A stretch of DNA of 64,000 bases, from NCBI GenBank assembly GCA_947311845.1, contig CAMZMU010000123.1:13049347-13113346 (forward strand). The letters are read 5' to 3'. Source of the stretch: Poa pratensis (Eukaryota; Streptophyta; Magnoliopsida; Poales; Poaceae). Each line of letters begins with the position of its first letter. The first letter of the stretch is position 1. Below, piece by piece: positions 1 to 12,366 of this stretch. The translations under genes were made by a program, and so were the position numbers. Below the pieces are notes generated by a model, which saw nothing but the letters and a program-made list of their open reading frames with translations, was not told where the DNA came from and searched no databases.

Positions 1-178
1 TCAGGTTTCAGCTATGTTAGTGGGTACATTGAGCACTTTTATTATTTATCATCTGCATTTTGTCTTCTTGGATTAAAATCTAGAGATAGTATCCGCCGTG
101 TCCTGCTATTTTATCAAGAACTTCTTGATGGGAAAATTGAAATGGAACAAAGATTTCGGCATCAACATATTGGTCAGG
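1..178 (+). CDS. Possible internal exon of an unidentified gene, cut by the window edge
   Basis: The frame starting at base 1 stays open for about 59 codons and ends at a good donor site (CAG|GTGAGA). The peptide has normal protein composition, with aromatic-rich stretches such as SGYIEHFYYLSSAFCLLGL and a charged end KIEMEQRFRHQ. I do not recognise the family. No acceptor or start is visible because the window begins inside it, and no continuing exon was found downstream. It could be the last visible exon of a real gene running in from the left, or a gene fragment carried by a repeat. Confidence 0.4.
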
Positions 179-386
179 TGAGAAACACAAACAGAAATGT
201 TGAGGAAATTTAATTATTTGAAAATGATCATCAGTAGCATGCATGCATCTATAAATTGCAGAACAAACATTTCACCAGTGTGGTAATCATGGCAGGAAAA
301 CCTTTTTACAGCCCCTAAGAGATACTCCTTTTTGTATGTACTCTGTAGACGGCCGATGAGATAATTTTATCTTGCTTCTGTTTATG

Positions 387-470
387 CATTCATGTAAAGA
401 ACCATCGTACGCCTATGTAACATAAATTCATTCATGTAAATAATCATCGCATGCCTATGTAACATATAAG
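387..470. repeat. 42-bp tandem repeat, two copies
   Basis: Two adjacent units each begin CATTCATGTAAA and contain GCCTATGTAACATA. They differ at a handful of positions. The unit has no coding content. The surrounding stretch 179-751 shows no gene that I can support. Confidence 0.6.
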
Positions 471-751
471 CAGGAAATAGACATCACCTGAAAGAAAGGA
501 TGCATCTATGTTTCTAACCTGGAGTGCTTTCCTGAATATGCATAGCAATCAATATAATTTTTCCATCTGTCTTTAACATCCAAGCATAAAAGAATTATTG
601 GAAGGTAAGCAGTCAAACTTGTGCATGTAGAGGGAAAACTCATGGTGGTTGAATTTGCAGGACTATTGTTTATCAGTTCCTCTACCAAATAGAAGGAACA
701 AAATCTCAACCACGTGGTGGAACACCACAGCCACATCATTATCACACCTGA

Positions 752-1700
752 TAGCAACATGATCTGCTAGTTGCACATGGGTGTGGTGAAGCATTTGCCC
801 TCAGTCTAGCATAGTGATGCTATGCTAAATCATCACAGGGGAGTAAAAAGACCAAGTACAGCATCTGTTCTTAATAAATTGAGCCTCAGCCTATGCATCA
901 TAGGCAAGGGGCAAATAACCCACAATTCTGAGCAAAGACATACGCAAATATTGCTTTTCACAGCCTGTATGAAGCACAGATCCAATATTTGATGCTGAGC
1001 ACAAAACCCACAAAGGGGAGAGGCACCACAAGCACACATATGCAGTAAAAGCACCACTGAGCAGTATAATCAAATTTGCCTTAGCTAAATACTTCTGTGT
1101 AACTCAATTGAGGCATCACAGCAAGCAAAGCTAAATAATTTAGCTCAAACAAATGAATTACACTACAACAGGGCACAATTACAGCATAATAACAAAGGGG
1201 GAAATCATCACACCTGATAGCAGGTTGATTTCTATTTCCCTAGCAACATGATCTGCTAGTTGCACATGGGTGTGGTGAAGCATTTGCCCTCAGTCTAGCA
1301 TAGTGATGCTATGCTAAATCATCACAGGGTAGTAAAAAGACCAAACATAGCATCTGTTCTTAATAAATTAAGCCTCAGCCTATGCATCATAGGCAAGGGG
1401 CAAATAACCCACAATTCTGAGCAAAGACATACGCAAATATTGCTTTTCACAGCTATGTATGAAGCACAGATCCAATATTTGATGCTGAGCACAAAACCCA
1501 CAAAGGGGAGAGGCACCACAAGCACACATATGCAGTAAAAGCACCACTGAGCAGTATAATCAAATTTGCCTTAGCTAAATACTTCTGTGTAACTCAATTG
1601 AGGCATCACAGCAAGCAAAGCTAAATAATTTAGCTCTAACAAATGAATTACACTACAACAGGGTACAGTTACAGCATAATAACAAAGGGGGAAATCATCA
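752..1700. repeat. Tandem duplication of a ~459-bp segment
   Basis: Bases 752-1210 and 1241-1700 are nearly identical (roughly 98 percent by eye), separated by 30 bp. Both carry the same landmarks in order: TAGCAACATGATCTGCTAG, GCACATGGGTGTGGTGAAGC, TGCAGTAAAAGCACCACTGAG and GGGGGAAATCATCA. Short open frames in both copies are mirror shadows rather than convincing genes. It may be an intron or non-coding part of a minus-strand transcript starting in the GC-rich island at 2.1-2.5 kb, but this is inference. Confidence 0.8.
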
Positions 1701-2099
1701 GAAGCATCTTCTGAATCCAAGGTTCAGAACAGCATCACCTGCACATCACAGTAATAGCGAGTATAATTCCAGCACACACAGCAGCACATAACAGAGGCAC
1801 ATCTCTGAACATAGGTTCAGAGAGCACCATCTGCTACTGTGAAGGGCAGATAGCAAGTCTGTGGAGGTGCAGAACATTTTCCCGCCACAAGCTAAGGCAC
1901 GGGCTAGATCATCAACCAAGGGAATGCTCAGGGGCACTGGTATTTATTCAGTAAACATCACAGGAGCAGCAGGTCAAGCTCGAGACCGAAGCAACAGGAA
2001 ACCTAAATCATCTTTTCCTCTAATCATTTCAGAGCATGGCCGAAGGCCTGGACGGGGAAGAGATGAGAGAGGAGAGGGAAGATCATACCTTACGCCTTT

Positions 2100-2490
2100 G
2101 ACCGTAGCTCGCCGGCGACGGGGCAGTGCCCATGTGGCCAGAGGAGAAGGGTCAGAGGAGAAGTGCATCACGCACCAACACCACGGCGGCACGGGGGTCG
2201 CAACCCTGCACCCAGCCGTGGCGGAGCACCGGAGGAGGGCGAGCACGGTGGAGGCGCGCCGACGCCCGAAACCCTAGCCTAGGGTTGGGCCAGTCGCGCG
2301 CGGCCGCGCCAGGCGGGGAAAAACAGATCGAAAGGAGGAGAAGGTGGAGCGTCGACCGCTGCGTCGACCGCGCCACAGCACGGCGACGGAGGCGGCCGGA
2401 GCACGCCGGAATCAAGCGGCGACGGCGACGGCGGCATGGGGATCGAGAGAGTGAGCGAGAGGAGAGGGCTAGCCGGCTAGGCAAGAAGCC
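2100..2490 (-). other. GC-rich island, possible first exon/promoter of a minus-strand transcript
   Basis: The stretch is strongly GC-rich compared with its AT-rich surroundings. On the minus strand it reads like a cereal 5' leader, with CTCTCGATCCCC followed by an ATG near 2484 and a CCTAGGGTTTCGGGC box. The 110-residue minus frame is rich in Arg, Pro and Ser and matches no family I know. Flanking sequence at 2560-2610 has repeated CTGTAG/CTACAG words also seen in the Helitron near 40.25 kb, so this could be repeat-derived. No protein function is assigned. Confidence 0.3.
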
Positions 2491-2610
2491 GTGGCCGTCA
2501 CCGCTTTGGCTATTTTTTTTGTTTTTAGTGTGTCATGAGGCTGACAGGTGGGTCCAACCATGCACTGTAGAACACTGTAGTTTTTCTACAGTTCCCACTG
2601 TAGTTGCTAC

Positions 2611-4061
2611 AGTAAGTGGAGCGCGGACAGAGCGCCGTTTTGCCCAACTTTGATATACTTAGTAATTAGTCCTAAGTATCATCGCGCATTAAAAAAACAC
2701 CAACTGATGTAAAGATAAACATGGATATTTTCATGAAACTATTTGTTAACATGTTGAGATACAGTAATCGTTTATATCAACTAGGAATAGTTAATTTAAA
2801 AAAATACTAATTATACTAGTGTGTTAACCTGGTTTAGTTACATGCTCTAGATACTTGAAGAAACTGGTTTCATCACAAGAGATAAAATTTGGATTAAATA
2901 TCGTGGATGGCATGACATATTTATGGAACTTAATATTTCTTAAAACTATTTTATGTGAGATAATGTAAATTTAGAACTTGGGATTCATAATCATGAGGGT
3001 AATAGATGTGAGTGAGACAAAAATTATACCTATATATGCCAATGTTGGCTCCATTAAAACATCATAAGAAGAAACTTAGTTCCCCATAGTGCAATACTGT
3101 GTGCGTAATAAAGATCTATATTTTGGATTATATATATATCCCACTACCTCACAAAATATATCAATCAAAGGTTTTGGATTGAATCAACACCAAGCTTAGG
3201 TGAAACCTAATTAATAAATGGTTTTAGATCTCTATGTGTATAGTGTGGTTCAAGTTGTTCCTCATCTTTGAGGTTTTGTGGGGAGTCATATTTGAAATTT
3301 TCAACTTTAGTAATAGTATGCACATGGAATATGAAGAAAGAAATCAAGAGAAATGTCCAATGTGGATCTGAACCAAGAAAAATTGTATAAGCGTCTAGAT
3401 TGTGTCACATGTTTTGACTTGGATCAACGTAAAAAAGGATTGATTTAGCACTATCTCGTGTTTTCTTTATCGCGTATAATAAAATAAATGAACATGTGTA
3501 AATAAGGGACACAAAAGTAATCCCGCAACATCAATGTGCTATACGACTTTCTCACAACCGCATGGTGATAAAAAGGAAAATACGGGAGAGTACTTGTCGC
3601 GGGGCTAACTGGTGGCAAACGAATGCCTTTGAGAGAAGAAACAAAATTGTGGAGAGACAACTAGGAAAATACGTTGTCATGCAGATGCTTGCCATTTGTG
3701 GTGTGCCTAGAGTTGTATGATAGTGGAGCAGAGGGTGAACATGGGTGTAAACTTCTGAACGATGAATATGGTAAGTGGCAGATGATAGCAAAACTTATGG
3801 GTTCCTTTGTAACACAGGAGGAAGGCTTTGGGGACAAGTGTTACTAGATTATCAATTGTTCATGTAACAAAAAATGGCGGAGTGAAGTTTGGCACCAGAA
3901 AGCATGTGCGAAAATCTGGTCTAAGCATATTTCACATTGTCAAACAAATACATGTACATCTCGACATATATGTATTCACAAAGTTGTTTTATAGAAAACT
4001 GGCATCTTTATGTCGTGCATAAAAAGGTATAAATTTGGTGCTATAAAACCTTTTTACAAAT
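2611..4061. other. AT-rich intergenic DNA
   Basis: No gene, intact transposon end or RNA gene is recognisable here. The short frames in this stretch have no recognisable composition or motif. Confidence 0.5.
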
Positions 4062-4269
4062 ACGCATCGCCACAAATATTCAAGTATAAATTCAAACCAC
4101 AACATTAACCAAGAATTGACAAATTTATTATTAAAGTGACAATGAGCAAAATTTCGAAGCCCAACTCGGATTTGGCATTATTCATTATCAGATTTGTCTA
4201 TTTATTTCAATATATGTGGTATAAATTTCGATTTGAATTTTTTGACATGTTAGACACGAGTATTATCTA

Positions 4270-4327
4270 CTACCCCAGTTCCAAAAAGTAGCTTGCTAAA
4301 AATACTTACAGTGTGGAACCGAGGAAG
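4270..4327. mobile_element. 58-bp internally deleted Stowaway-like MITE
   Basis: Ends CTACCCCAGTTCC and GGAACCGAGGAAG are imperfect inverted repeats flanked by TA on both sides. The homologous position in the right copy of the duplication (near 7890) reads straight through from TATTATA to TATCCCC without it, which is direct empty-site evidence. Confidence 0.6.
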
Positions 4328-4758
4328 TATCCCCTAATTTTGTTTCGTATTTTTATAACATATTTGGTTGTCCACCGAAGTCGTGGTGCATCAGTTGCAC
4401 CAGTTTCTTGATTGTACATGATACTTTCTCTACCAAACTACACTAAATCTCCCAATTGTGAAATTTATTGAAAGTTTTATAGTCTTTATCTTTATATGTG
4501 GCCATCCATGAGGGGAAGTTGAAAAAGTAAGACACATTGCGATAATAAAACTCAGAAGAAGCATCCATCTAGGTGGTAAAATCTCGGTAAGTCTAAAGAC
4601 ACATAGTATGTCGACTCAACTAAGAAATATGGAATAAGTAATTATTTTTTATATTTTGAGGGTAACATGACCTTTATCGATCTTTTAATAATGTTTTTAC
4701 AGTCATTCATTACCATAGCCGACACATAGGACGAAGCTGACTCATGTAGAGTACCACT

Positions 4759-5289
4759 TGTCGTCGTATCGGCATCTTGGATAGGAGACGGGGTCCTGCT
4801 AGCCGAGGGTAAACGTAGGGCAAGAAGGTGGACGTCGTCGAGGTCGGGATTGTACACGGCGGTTTACCCAGCTTCAGGCTCCACGACGGTGGCGGAGCAC
4901 TACGTGCTGCTATAACTCACTATAAGGCAGATTGCCGTGTTACAGGTTACAATGAGCTATGAGTATGAGAGTATCGATTGGTTGATTGCCCTAGAGGCGT
5001 CCCGAGGTCCAGCTTATATAGGCGGCCGGACCTAGGGTTACAAGGTGATTACGTATCCAGCAAGTATACGGAGTCCTAAACCTAGCCGGCAAGTATGCCG
5101 CCTTCCGTCTTGGACTTGGTGGCGTCGTGGGCTTCAGTCTTGGGCCTCCTCCTTGCCAGCATCCGCCTTCCTTGGTCGTCAGCTATCTGGGCCGCCCGGC
5201 AGGCAAAGCCTTCACCACCACTGCGGGCCACCCTGGACTAGCCGGATTGATCCATGCTGGTGATACCCCTAGTAGGTATATCCCCAACA
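4759..5289 (-). mobile_element. Solo LTR, 531 bp, with 5-bp TSD CCACT
   Basis: Read on the minus strand it starts TGTTGGGGATATACCTAC and ends in CA. It is flanked by the 5-bp direct repeat CCACT at 4754-4758 and 5290-5294. A TATA-like CTATATAAG lies within it on the minus strand, as expected of an LTR promoter. No internal domain or second LTR is present. The family is not named with certainty. Confidence 0.85.
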
Positions 5290-5608
5290 CCACTCGACTC
5301 AAGTTTACCCAACGGAGTTAACATGTGCTATAACATTGCTTACTCGATCCATTTTGCATACTCTAAAGTCCTAAATCTTGAGTACCTCATGAATTTCCTA
5401 GTATAAATGCTCCAATACGTCGATTGGTCTTGCATAATCAATTTTACGGCTTGCACTACTCATAGACAATCATACCCTATGGAACCTAGGGAGCTAGATA
5501 TTACTCCCTCCGTTTTTCTTCACTTCGTGTTCTGGGTTTTTCCAAAGTCAACTTTTAAAAGTTTGACTAAGTATAGACGAAAAATATCAACATCTATAAT
5601 ATTATAAT

Positions 5609-6474
5609 GTATAAACTGAATAGTGGGGTGCCATGGTGGGTAGCAGTGCACCCCAAACTAGCCATTGGATCAGGCCTATAGAGCATATTAGCACCGCATG
5701 AGATTAACGCCGTTACCGTCTTTTTTTTCATGTTCCCGCACCCCACCAGGCCACCACCGCACGAATTCACGAAACCACACCCGTCCCACACACATCTTTT
5801 TCTCCCTACCCAAACCCCACTGCGCCTTTCGCCTCCGGATACCCTCGTCCCGATCTAACCCCACTCGGCCCAGAGAAGCTAGGGCGGAGACTACACCGTC
5901 CACCGCGAAGCCGTTGCTGCTCTGCGTCGACGACAGCTGCCTAAACTCGTACGAGGCCTGGTTGTCGGGTCCGTCCAGATCCCCTCGTCCCGATCCAACC
6001 CCGCGCGGCCGCGCCCCCACCTTCTTTCCCTCCGGCGCAGGTGGGACCGTGGGAGTCCATGGCGGACGGTAGGTGCTCGGGCAGAGGTGGGGCGCCGCGG
6101 CCACCTCCGGTGGTGAAGGAAGGTTGAGGTCAGCACCGACGCGAAGGAGGGACATGGTGCCGTGGCTGCCGCCGGTGAGAATGGAGCCCTCCCGTCCGGC
6201 AAGGCGCGGGTCCGGCGACGCCCAACACAGCTTCTGTGCCGCCGCCTGCTACTCTGGCCTCCGCACAACAATGGGATGGGGATGCCCTGGGCAAGCCGTG
6301 CCTCCACATCGGCTGGTTTTGCTTTTTCATTATCTGATTGTATTGACGTCTTTTTCCCTTCCGATCTGAATTTTGCTTCACTTGTTTGAGGTAAATCGTG
6401 TCCATGTTTGATTTTCTTTTTTTTTGTACATGGTGTGTTCTTGATCCTGATCCAGTTTGTTCTAATTGCAGATC

Positions 6475-6530
<56 letters not shown>

Positions 6531-6865
6531 AATTAGTTTGCTTTACTGAATGGTGAGAAAGCAGATCACGTTCGATTAAGGAGAATTGATTATGTGTTTT
6601 GCTAATTGGTGAAAATTGAAAATCACGTTTGATTGATCGAACGAAAAAATTGCTAGCACAGGGTAAACCGAGTTGAAAACGGGAATCGGGTACGGTGCAC
6701 TTTTTTTTTTGCCACCTCCGCCCCGCAACGAAAACTGTGTTTCCTTTAGTTGAGACGAAACGGAACCTAAACGACGTCAACGGAAGCAAACGGTGTCACG
6801 AATCACGGAACCACATCTAATGGTTCTAAGTGCATGCGCAGCTACCACATCGGGCACAAAATCCG
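5609..6865. mobile_element. Mutator-like non-autonomous element (Pack-MULE candidate) nested in the Stowaway
   Basis: The ends are imperfect inverted repeats. The left end reads GGTGCCATGGTGGGTAGCAG then CCATTGGATCAGG. The reverse complement of the right end reads GTGCCCGATGTGGTAGCTG then CCATTAGATGTGG. The interior (5700-6480) looks like the 5' end of a cereal gene: a GC-rich leader, an ATG near 6060, and a plausible intron (TTTGAG|GTAAATCG ... TAATTGCAG|ATCCAG). That is the usual cargo of a Pack-MULE. No transposase is present. A clean 9-bp TSD was not found in the low-complexity TATAATAT flanks, so the class is inferred. Confidence 0.55.
6478..6528. repeat. (CT)n microsatellite, about 25 units
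   Basis: Uninterrupted CT dinucleotides follow an intron acceptor-like site in the captured segment. On the minus strand this gives the meaningless Glu-Arg run in a long open frame. Confidence 0.95.
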
Positions 6866-7736
6866 TGTTGATATATATAATATGAAAATATATCTTACGA
6901 AGATTATAATATTGTTAAAATTTTATTGTAAATGTTTATATTTTCCCTATATATTTGGTCAAACTTCACAAAGTTTAAATTTGAATAAACGCAGAACGTA
7001 AAGTAATTATAAACGAAGGAGTATGAGATGTCACAGACCATCAAGGGAAGCTAAAATTAGCAGCTTCTGCACTCTCGAGCAAGACCCATTAAATTCCCAT
7101 TAATTTACTAGAACTAGTGAGTAAAAGCATGAGTGTCCACTAAGTATTACATGGAAGTATGTGGTGTAGATGTGCTATTTCCATCTCACATATATGTGGC
7201 TTGTTTGTACCCGAAATTCTTATAAAATGCACGAGTGAGTACACAGTGTCCACAATTGTGCGTAACTTTTGTTGCAGAAACATGCAATTGCTTGGTATTC
7301 CTTTATGTAACTCAAAGTCCCGTAATGTACAATTTGATAAACTTAGGGGTAAATGTTTCTCAAAAGTTCATCAATATATCTATTTAGAACACTAAAATGA
7401 CTCATGTCAACTTTTCAAACCTATACGATTGCACAAAATAAACACTAAAACAATTATTTTAGAGAAACAATGAAACAGTTAGCATAAAACTAACTAATAA
7501 TGCTATTCTATATGGAGAGTGCCTTTTCTCGTTTTTGTAGTGACCGTAGAGTAATATATAGAGCACATGTAAATTCAGCTTTGTGATTGTAACACCCCAT
7601 GTATTAACCCTACCTGGGGAAATGTATCTTCTGCAACCAGGCAATTTGTGCAACCGGTGCATCCGACTCTTGTTGATAATTATAAAAGTTCTAAAAAAAG
7701 CCGTGAAAAAGTTTGAGCACTGACAACATAAAATAC

Positions 7737-8590
7737 ACATCGCCACAAATATTCAAGTATAGGTTCAAAATTTGAAGCCCAACTTGAATTTGACACTATT
7801 TATTATTAAATTTGTTGATTTTGTTTTTATGTCTGTGGTATGAATTCTGATTTGATTTTTTTGACATGTTAGATGCAAGTATTATATATCCCCTAACTTT
7901 TTTGTACTTTTAATAACATTTTTGGTTGTTCACCGAAGTCAGGGTGCATTGGTTGCACCAGTTTCTTGATTGCTAGCTTATAATACTTTCTCACATGCCT
8001 GAAATGCTACCACGCTACACTAAATCTCCCAAGTGTGGAGTTTACTGAAAGTTCTGATAGTCTTTATCTTATAATATGGGAATCCATGACGGGAAGTTGA
8101 CACAACAAGACACATTATGACAATAAAACTCAGAAGAAACGTCCATCTAGGTGATAAAATATTGGTAAGTCTGAAGACACATAGTATGTCGCCTCAACTA
8201 AGCAATATGAAAAAAATAAGGTAACGTGAGCTTTATCGATCTTGTAATAATGTTGTTACAATCATCCATGATAATAGCCCGACACTTGTGTGTTCGATTT
8301 TATGGTTTGCACCACTCATAGACAATCAGATCATATGATACCTAGGGAGGTAGATATTATGATATTATGAGATGTCAGAGACCATCCCGGCAAGCTAAAA
8401 TCAGCTACTTCTACACTCTCGAGCAAGAGCCAATGCCATTAATTTACTAGGACTAGTGAGAGTGAAAGCATGAGTATCCACTAAGGATTGCATGAAAGTA
8501 TGTGGTGTAGAGGTGGTATGTCCATCTCACATGCATGTGGTTTGTCTGTACTCGAAATTCCAATAAAACACATGAGAGAGTACATAATTA
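7737..8590. repeat. Segmental duplication, right copy (lacks the insertions)
   Basis: About 850 bp homologous to 4062-7250. It serves as an internal empty-site control: the 58-bp MITE and the Stowaway element are cleanly missing. The interval equivalent to about 4735-5435, which includes the solo LTR, is also absent, with some extra loss around it. Nothing else is recognised up to 8948. Confidence 0.8.
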
Positions 8591-8948
8591 CTCAACAAGC
8601 ACGATATAGAACTATAACAAACATTAGTCCATAAACAATATTATAATTTTACTATGGAATTTCTTCTCTAAAAACTTAACATTGGGTTTTGACACAAACG
8701 GCGAGGGACTAGTCATCATCTAAAAACACAATTGACAAAACTTAGCGGCGGGTTTTGACTTTTGACACATGTGATGATGAGTTAATCATAATCACGTAAA
8801 AGTCGTGTTGACGCGCAATTACCAACTTATTTGGTCAGACTTACCACCCAACTAGTGTTGGCTCCCAATTACCAACATTTCATAATAAAACAGCTTAATT
8901 GTGAAACATAGGGAGTACAACGTAAGTTTAGAACGAAAATGTTGAATA

Positions 8949-9218
8949 CTCCCTCCGTTATTTAATATAGGATGTTTTATCTGTCTCATGTGTTGGTTAG
9001 GTGCAAATCCAAATAAGTGTACATACATATTAAACATGTCCACATACATGTAGATACATTTAATATAAGATGTTTTAACCTTTTTTTCACATTTACATGC
9101 ACACACATGTATCTAGACACATTTAAATGTATGTGCACATATTCTTTTTAGTACTCCGTATGAATCTAGACATTCATGTGTAACACCTAAAACATCTTAC
9201 ATTGTGTAACGGAGGGAG
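8949..9218. mobile_element. Stowaway-type MITE, 270 bp, in the RRM gene promoter
   Basis: Terminal inverted repeats CTCCCTCCGTTA and TAACGGAGGGAG are flanked by TA. The subterminal motif AGGATGTTTTA on the left pairs with TAAAACATCTTAC on the right. It lies about 370 bp upstream of the RRM start codon. Confidence 0.85.
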
Positions 9219-9589
9219 TACTCCCGATGCACCGAGTTCCAAACTACCGCAACTGAATTTCGCAATCAACCGCGGGTTCCATTCGAAAAGTCGAGTCGTT
9301 GGCTGATCTTTTGTTGCCTTGTGGGCAGATGAGCTGGGTCCCCGTAGCTGAAGGCGCCAACCGGACGCAAAAACCCTCCGCCCCAATCACAATCTCCCTT
9401 TCCCCTCGCCGTCCCCCACCTTTTTTTCCACTCCGTCCCCCGATTGTCCCCACTTCCGCCGCCGCCCCAATCCCTTCGCGCCGCCACCGGGAGGTAGCTT
9501 CGGATCGCGGCGAGCGAAGGTCCCCTCCGATCCCCGCCCAGGAATTCACCGATCCGCCCGTCTCCCACTCCCCGCTCCCTCCTTGCCAG

Positions 9590-12366
9590 ATGGCTCTGCA
9601 GCAGCAGCAGCAGCAGCACGCGGGGTCGGCGTCCGGGTCAGCGTCGGCGTCGAGCTCCAGCTCGGGGCTGCACCTGCCCGCCTCGCCCTTCGGGGACACC
9701 ACCCACACCAAGCTTTTCGTGGGGGGCCTCGCCTGGGAGACCACCAGCGAGAGGCTCCGCCGCTTCTACGACCGCTTCGGGGACATCCTCGAGGCCGTCG
9801 TCATATCCGACCGCCACTCCGGCCGCTCTAAAGGATACGGCTTCGTCAGTGCCCGCTCCTCCTCATCCTCCTCAATTTCTCTGCTGTTGATTCTGCCTCT
9901 ACGTGTTTGGTCTTTTGTGGACGCGCTGCAGCAGTGTTGGGTTACTAAGTTACATGGTCGTCTCCCCAGGTGACGTTCCGCGACCCTGAGTCGGCGACCA
10001 AGGCCTGCGAGGACCCGTCGCCCGTGATCGACGGCAGGCGGGCCAACTGTAACCTGGCATCGCTAGGTCGCGCCGAGCCTTCTGTGCCCCTCGGTATTGT
10101 TTTCTTCTAATACACCTATTTGGATTTTTCACTTTAAAAAACTCTGTTTGGCCTAGCTTGTAAGCACATTTTGAAACCACTGTCTTGAAGTATTTCATGT
10201 TCGCAAGTTAATCGAGCAAGGCTTATATTAGGGCTGCTTTGTGCAAACTAAATAAATCACTTCTACCACGAGTCTTCCCTAACAGAAGTAGTCACATGAG
10301 TCGATGATGCTTAGTTGCTTACTCTGAAATTCAGTTAACCCTCATCATGTGCAAAGTATAATACATAAGAAACAGTTCAACTATGGGAATGAAAGGGCTA
10401 GGGCTTTCTTACCAAGGTTGCTCGTGTGGTAATAAACTAATAATAGTGGTCATTCGATATGCATGCGTTCTGAAAATATGCACTCTCTATAGGGAGGCCA
10501 AGATCAGCTGGCTCCTACTTTGGTGTTCCTGTTCCAAGGGGCTTTTATGTAGGCGGTTATGGTCAGCACCGACCACTTCCATTTGGCTACTACCAGGGAT
10601 ATCCGGTTCCACAATACAGGTAAGATTTTGTGTGGTTTATGACTCATTGACTTTATATACGATGCAACTTCTTTGGAACACAAATATAAGCAAACTCAGC
10701 GAGTTGATAATGGATCACTGATGCTGTTAAACTGGCACATAAGACGGCATGTTTATAACTTCCATCTAGTTCCTAGATTGTCTTTTCACGACTTTCAAGT
10801 TATTTTTAGGTAGCTTGTTCACAACTTTTCAGTTGACCTTCATAGTTTATATTTTGTTACCCCTTACATTTGCACAAATTAACTAGGCAGCAATTTTCTC
10901 GCAGTTCTTTTAACTATCGATGTACTTGATTTAAGAAACATATGTGAGCCATCAAGTTGCAATGTCACCACACTTTGCAAGATAATTTCTCTAGTTTTTT
11001 GACATTTCCCTTTTCACCATGGGCACAGAAGTATGGCCAGATGTATTTGCTTTGCTTACTTTGTCTTTATTGTGCATATGCTTGTCCCTCTCTGGTATAC
11101 CCATCCCACTCTTTCCCCTTCCTTTGAAAATGATCTATGATCAAAGCTTTGAAGCCAATCAGAAGTGCATTCGGTTCATTTTCTTCTTCTTTTTTGCAGT
11201 TACTCCACATATGGGAGCGAATACATCTATCCACAGGTTGAAGTGTGAAACTGTTAGCTTAAGTATTCTTGCAGAACACAAGTCATACAAAACATTAACA
11301 GGTTCTGAAAAACTTTCTCTTCACAGGGTACACTAAACCCATATGTTGGTCAGCAATATGTTCCAGTTTATGGAGTCTCAACTGCAGCAAATACTGCTAA
11401 CCAGTCACTTAGCCAATTGAGCCCATCCATTTCTGGTGGGTTCAATGGTTATCCGACCATGCAGGGTTACACTATGCCAGGAAATCCATTTGTGCATCTC
11501 ACTGGGTCGAACCTTCATAATTCATCTCCAACACATCATCAGGCTCCCTTTTTAGTAGGTAAGCCTTTAGCCTTCTCCAAATCACATTTTCCAGTATATG
11601 TGAGGCTTGTTTTTTAATCTAAACAAAGAGCCTTTCAAGTAAAATGGACATGGTTTATCACATGTGTTCAGTGAGTGTGCATTCCTGATGGTTTCTAAGT
11701 TCCCATGCAGTGTTGCATGCTCTATTAACCATCACAAGTTCCATTTATTTTACACATGTTTCATTGTTTGTTTGCATATTTCGACTATCAACGCGACAAC
11801 TGAGATCAAAAGTATTAACATATTTTAAGGAGGCAACAACTAGTTAGTTGTCGTGTATTGTAGCAATTGAATTGCATTTATTCCTCCAGGTAATTTCAGA
11901 GCACATAACAATGCTCAGTGTGGGGAGATCTTTGCGATTTTTGCATCTATCTTCTCACTGAAGTTCACAGTGATGCCACTACCAGTCATAATACATTATA
12001 ACTGCCAAATGTGTTATCGAGGCTGTACCATATTACATCAGCTTCTTGAATCTCCTTTTGGCAATCTATACATGCTGCTGGTGCTTGGTAATTTGGTTGT
12101 GATTTTCACGTGGCTCTGCTAGATTCCAACTGCATTCGCTAAGCAACATATTCTTTCACACTGAATTGTTATGACAAAATAAATATATTGTACATTTTTC
12201 TTCCCAAATCTTTTCCGGTATTCTGTTAAACTGTTTTGATCTTATGGGTAACTATGTGTTACTTGGTATTGCAGCGGCACCGGTTCCCTCCCATCCACAC
12301 TTAGTCGTTCCAGCCCACTCACCTCAGTTTACACAAGCTAGTGGTTCAGACCAAAGAGCAAGCTGA
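9590..12366 (+). CDS. Single-RRM RNA-binding protein (ARP1/RBM24-38-like)
   Basis: Six exons rebuild one intact 288-aa frame: 9590-9844, 9970-10093, 10493-10619, 11200-11236, 11327-11558 and 12275-12366; phases agree throughout. After a Gln run and a Ser/Ala-rich leader (residues 4-25), one RNA recognition motif spans about 40-116, with RNP2 LFVGGL at 42-47 and RNP1 KGYGFVTF at 81-88. The rest is Gly/Tyr/Pro/Gln-rich and low in complexity ([24 protein letters not shown]), as in plant proteins related to ABA-regulated ARP1. Such proteins bind RNA, usually in the nucleus. The ATG at 9590 fits the family start; the frame is open upstream to 9299 but that stretch reads as 5' leader. The gene converges on DGAT2. 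The exact target is unknown. Confidence 0.92.

Larger units (their letters stand above)
5504..7021. mobile_element. Stowaway-type MITE interrupted by another insertion
   Basis: The left half (5504 to about 5608) begins CTCCCTCCGTTTTT and contains AAAAGTTTGACTAAGTATA. The right half (about 6866-7021) contains TATTTGGTCAAACTT and ends AAACGAAGGAG. Together they make one element flanked by TA. The right copy of the segmental duplication has no element at this point. The two halves are separated by about 1.26 kb of unrelated GC-rich DNA. Confidence 0.8.
4062..7250. repeat. Segmental duplication, left copy (carries later insertions)
   Basis: Matches 7737-8590 in the same orientation. Shared landmarks include CGCCACAAATATTCAAGTATA, GTTGCACCAGTTTCTTGATTG, AGACACATAGTATGTCG, CACTCATAGACAATCA and GAGATGTCA-AGACCATC. 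The left copy is longer because it holds a 58-bp MITE (4270-4327), a solo LTR (4759-5289) and a Stowaway element (5504-7021), all absent from the right copy. Confidence 0.8.

Noticed and set aside
2126..2653. Plus-strand frame of 175 codons in the GC-rich island
   Set aside because: Arg/Ala/Pro-rich low-complexity translation with overlapping frames in all phases; typical of GC-rich leader DNA, with no family match.
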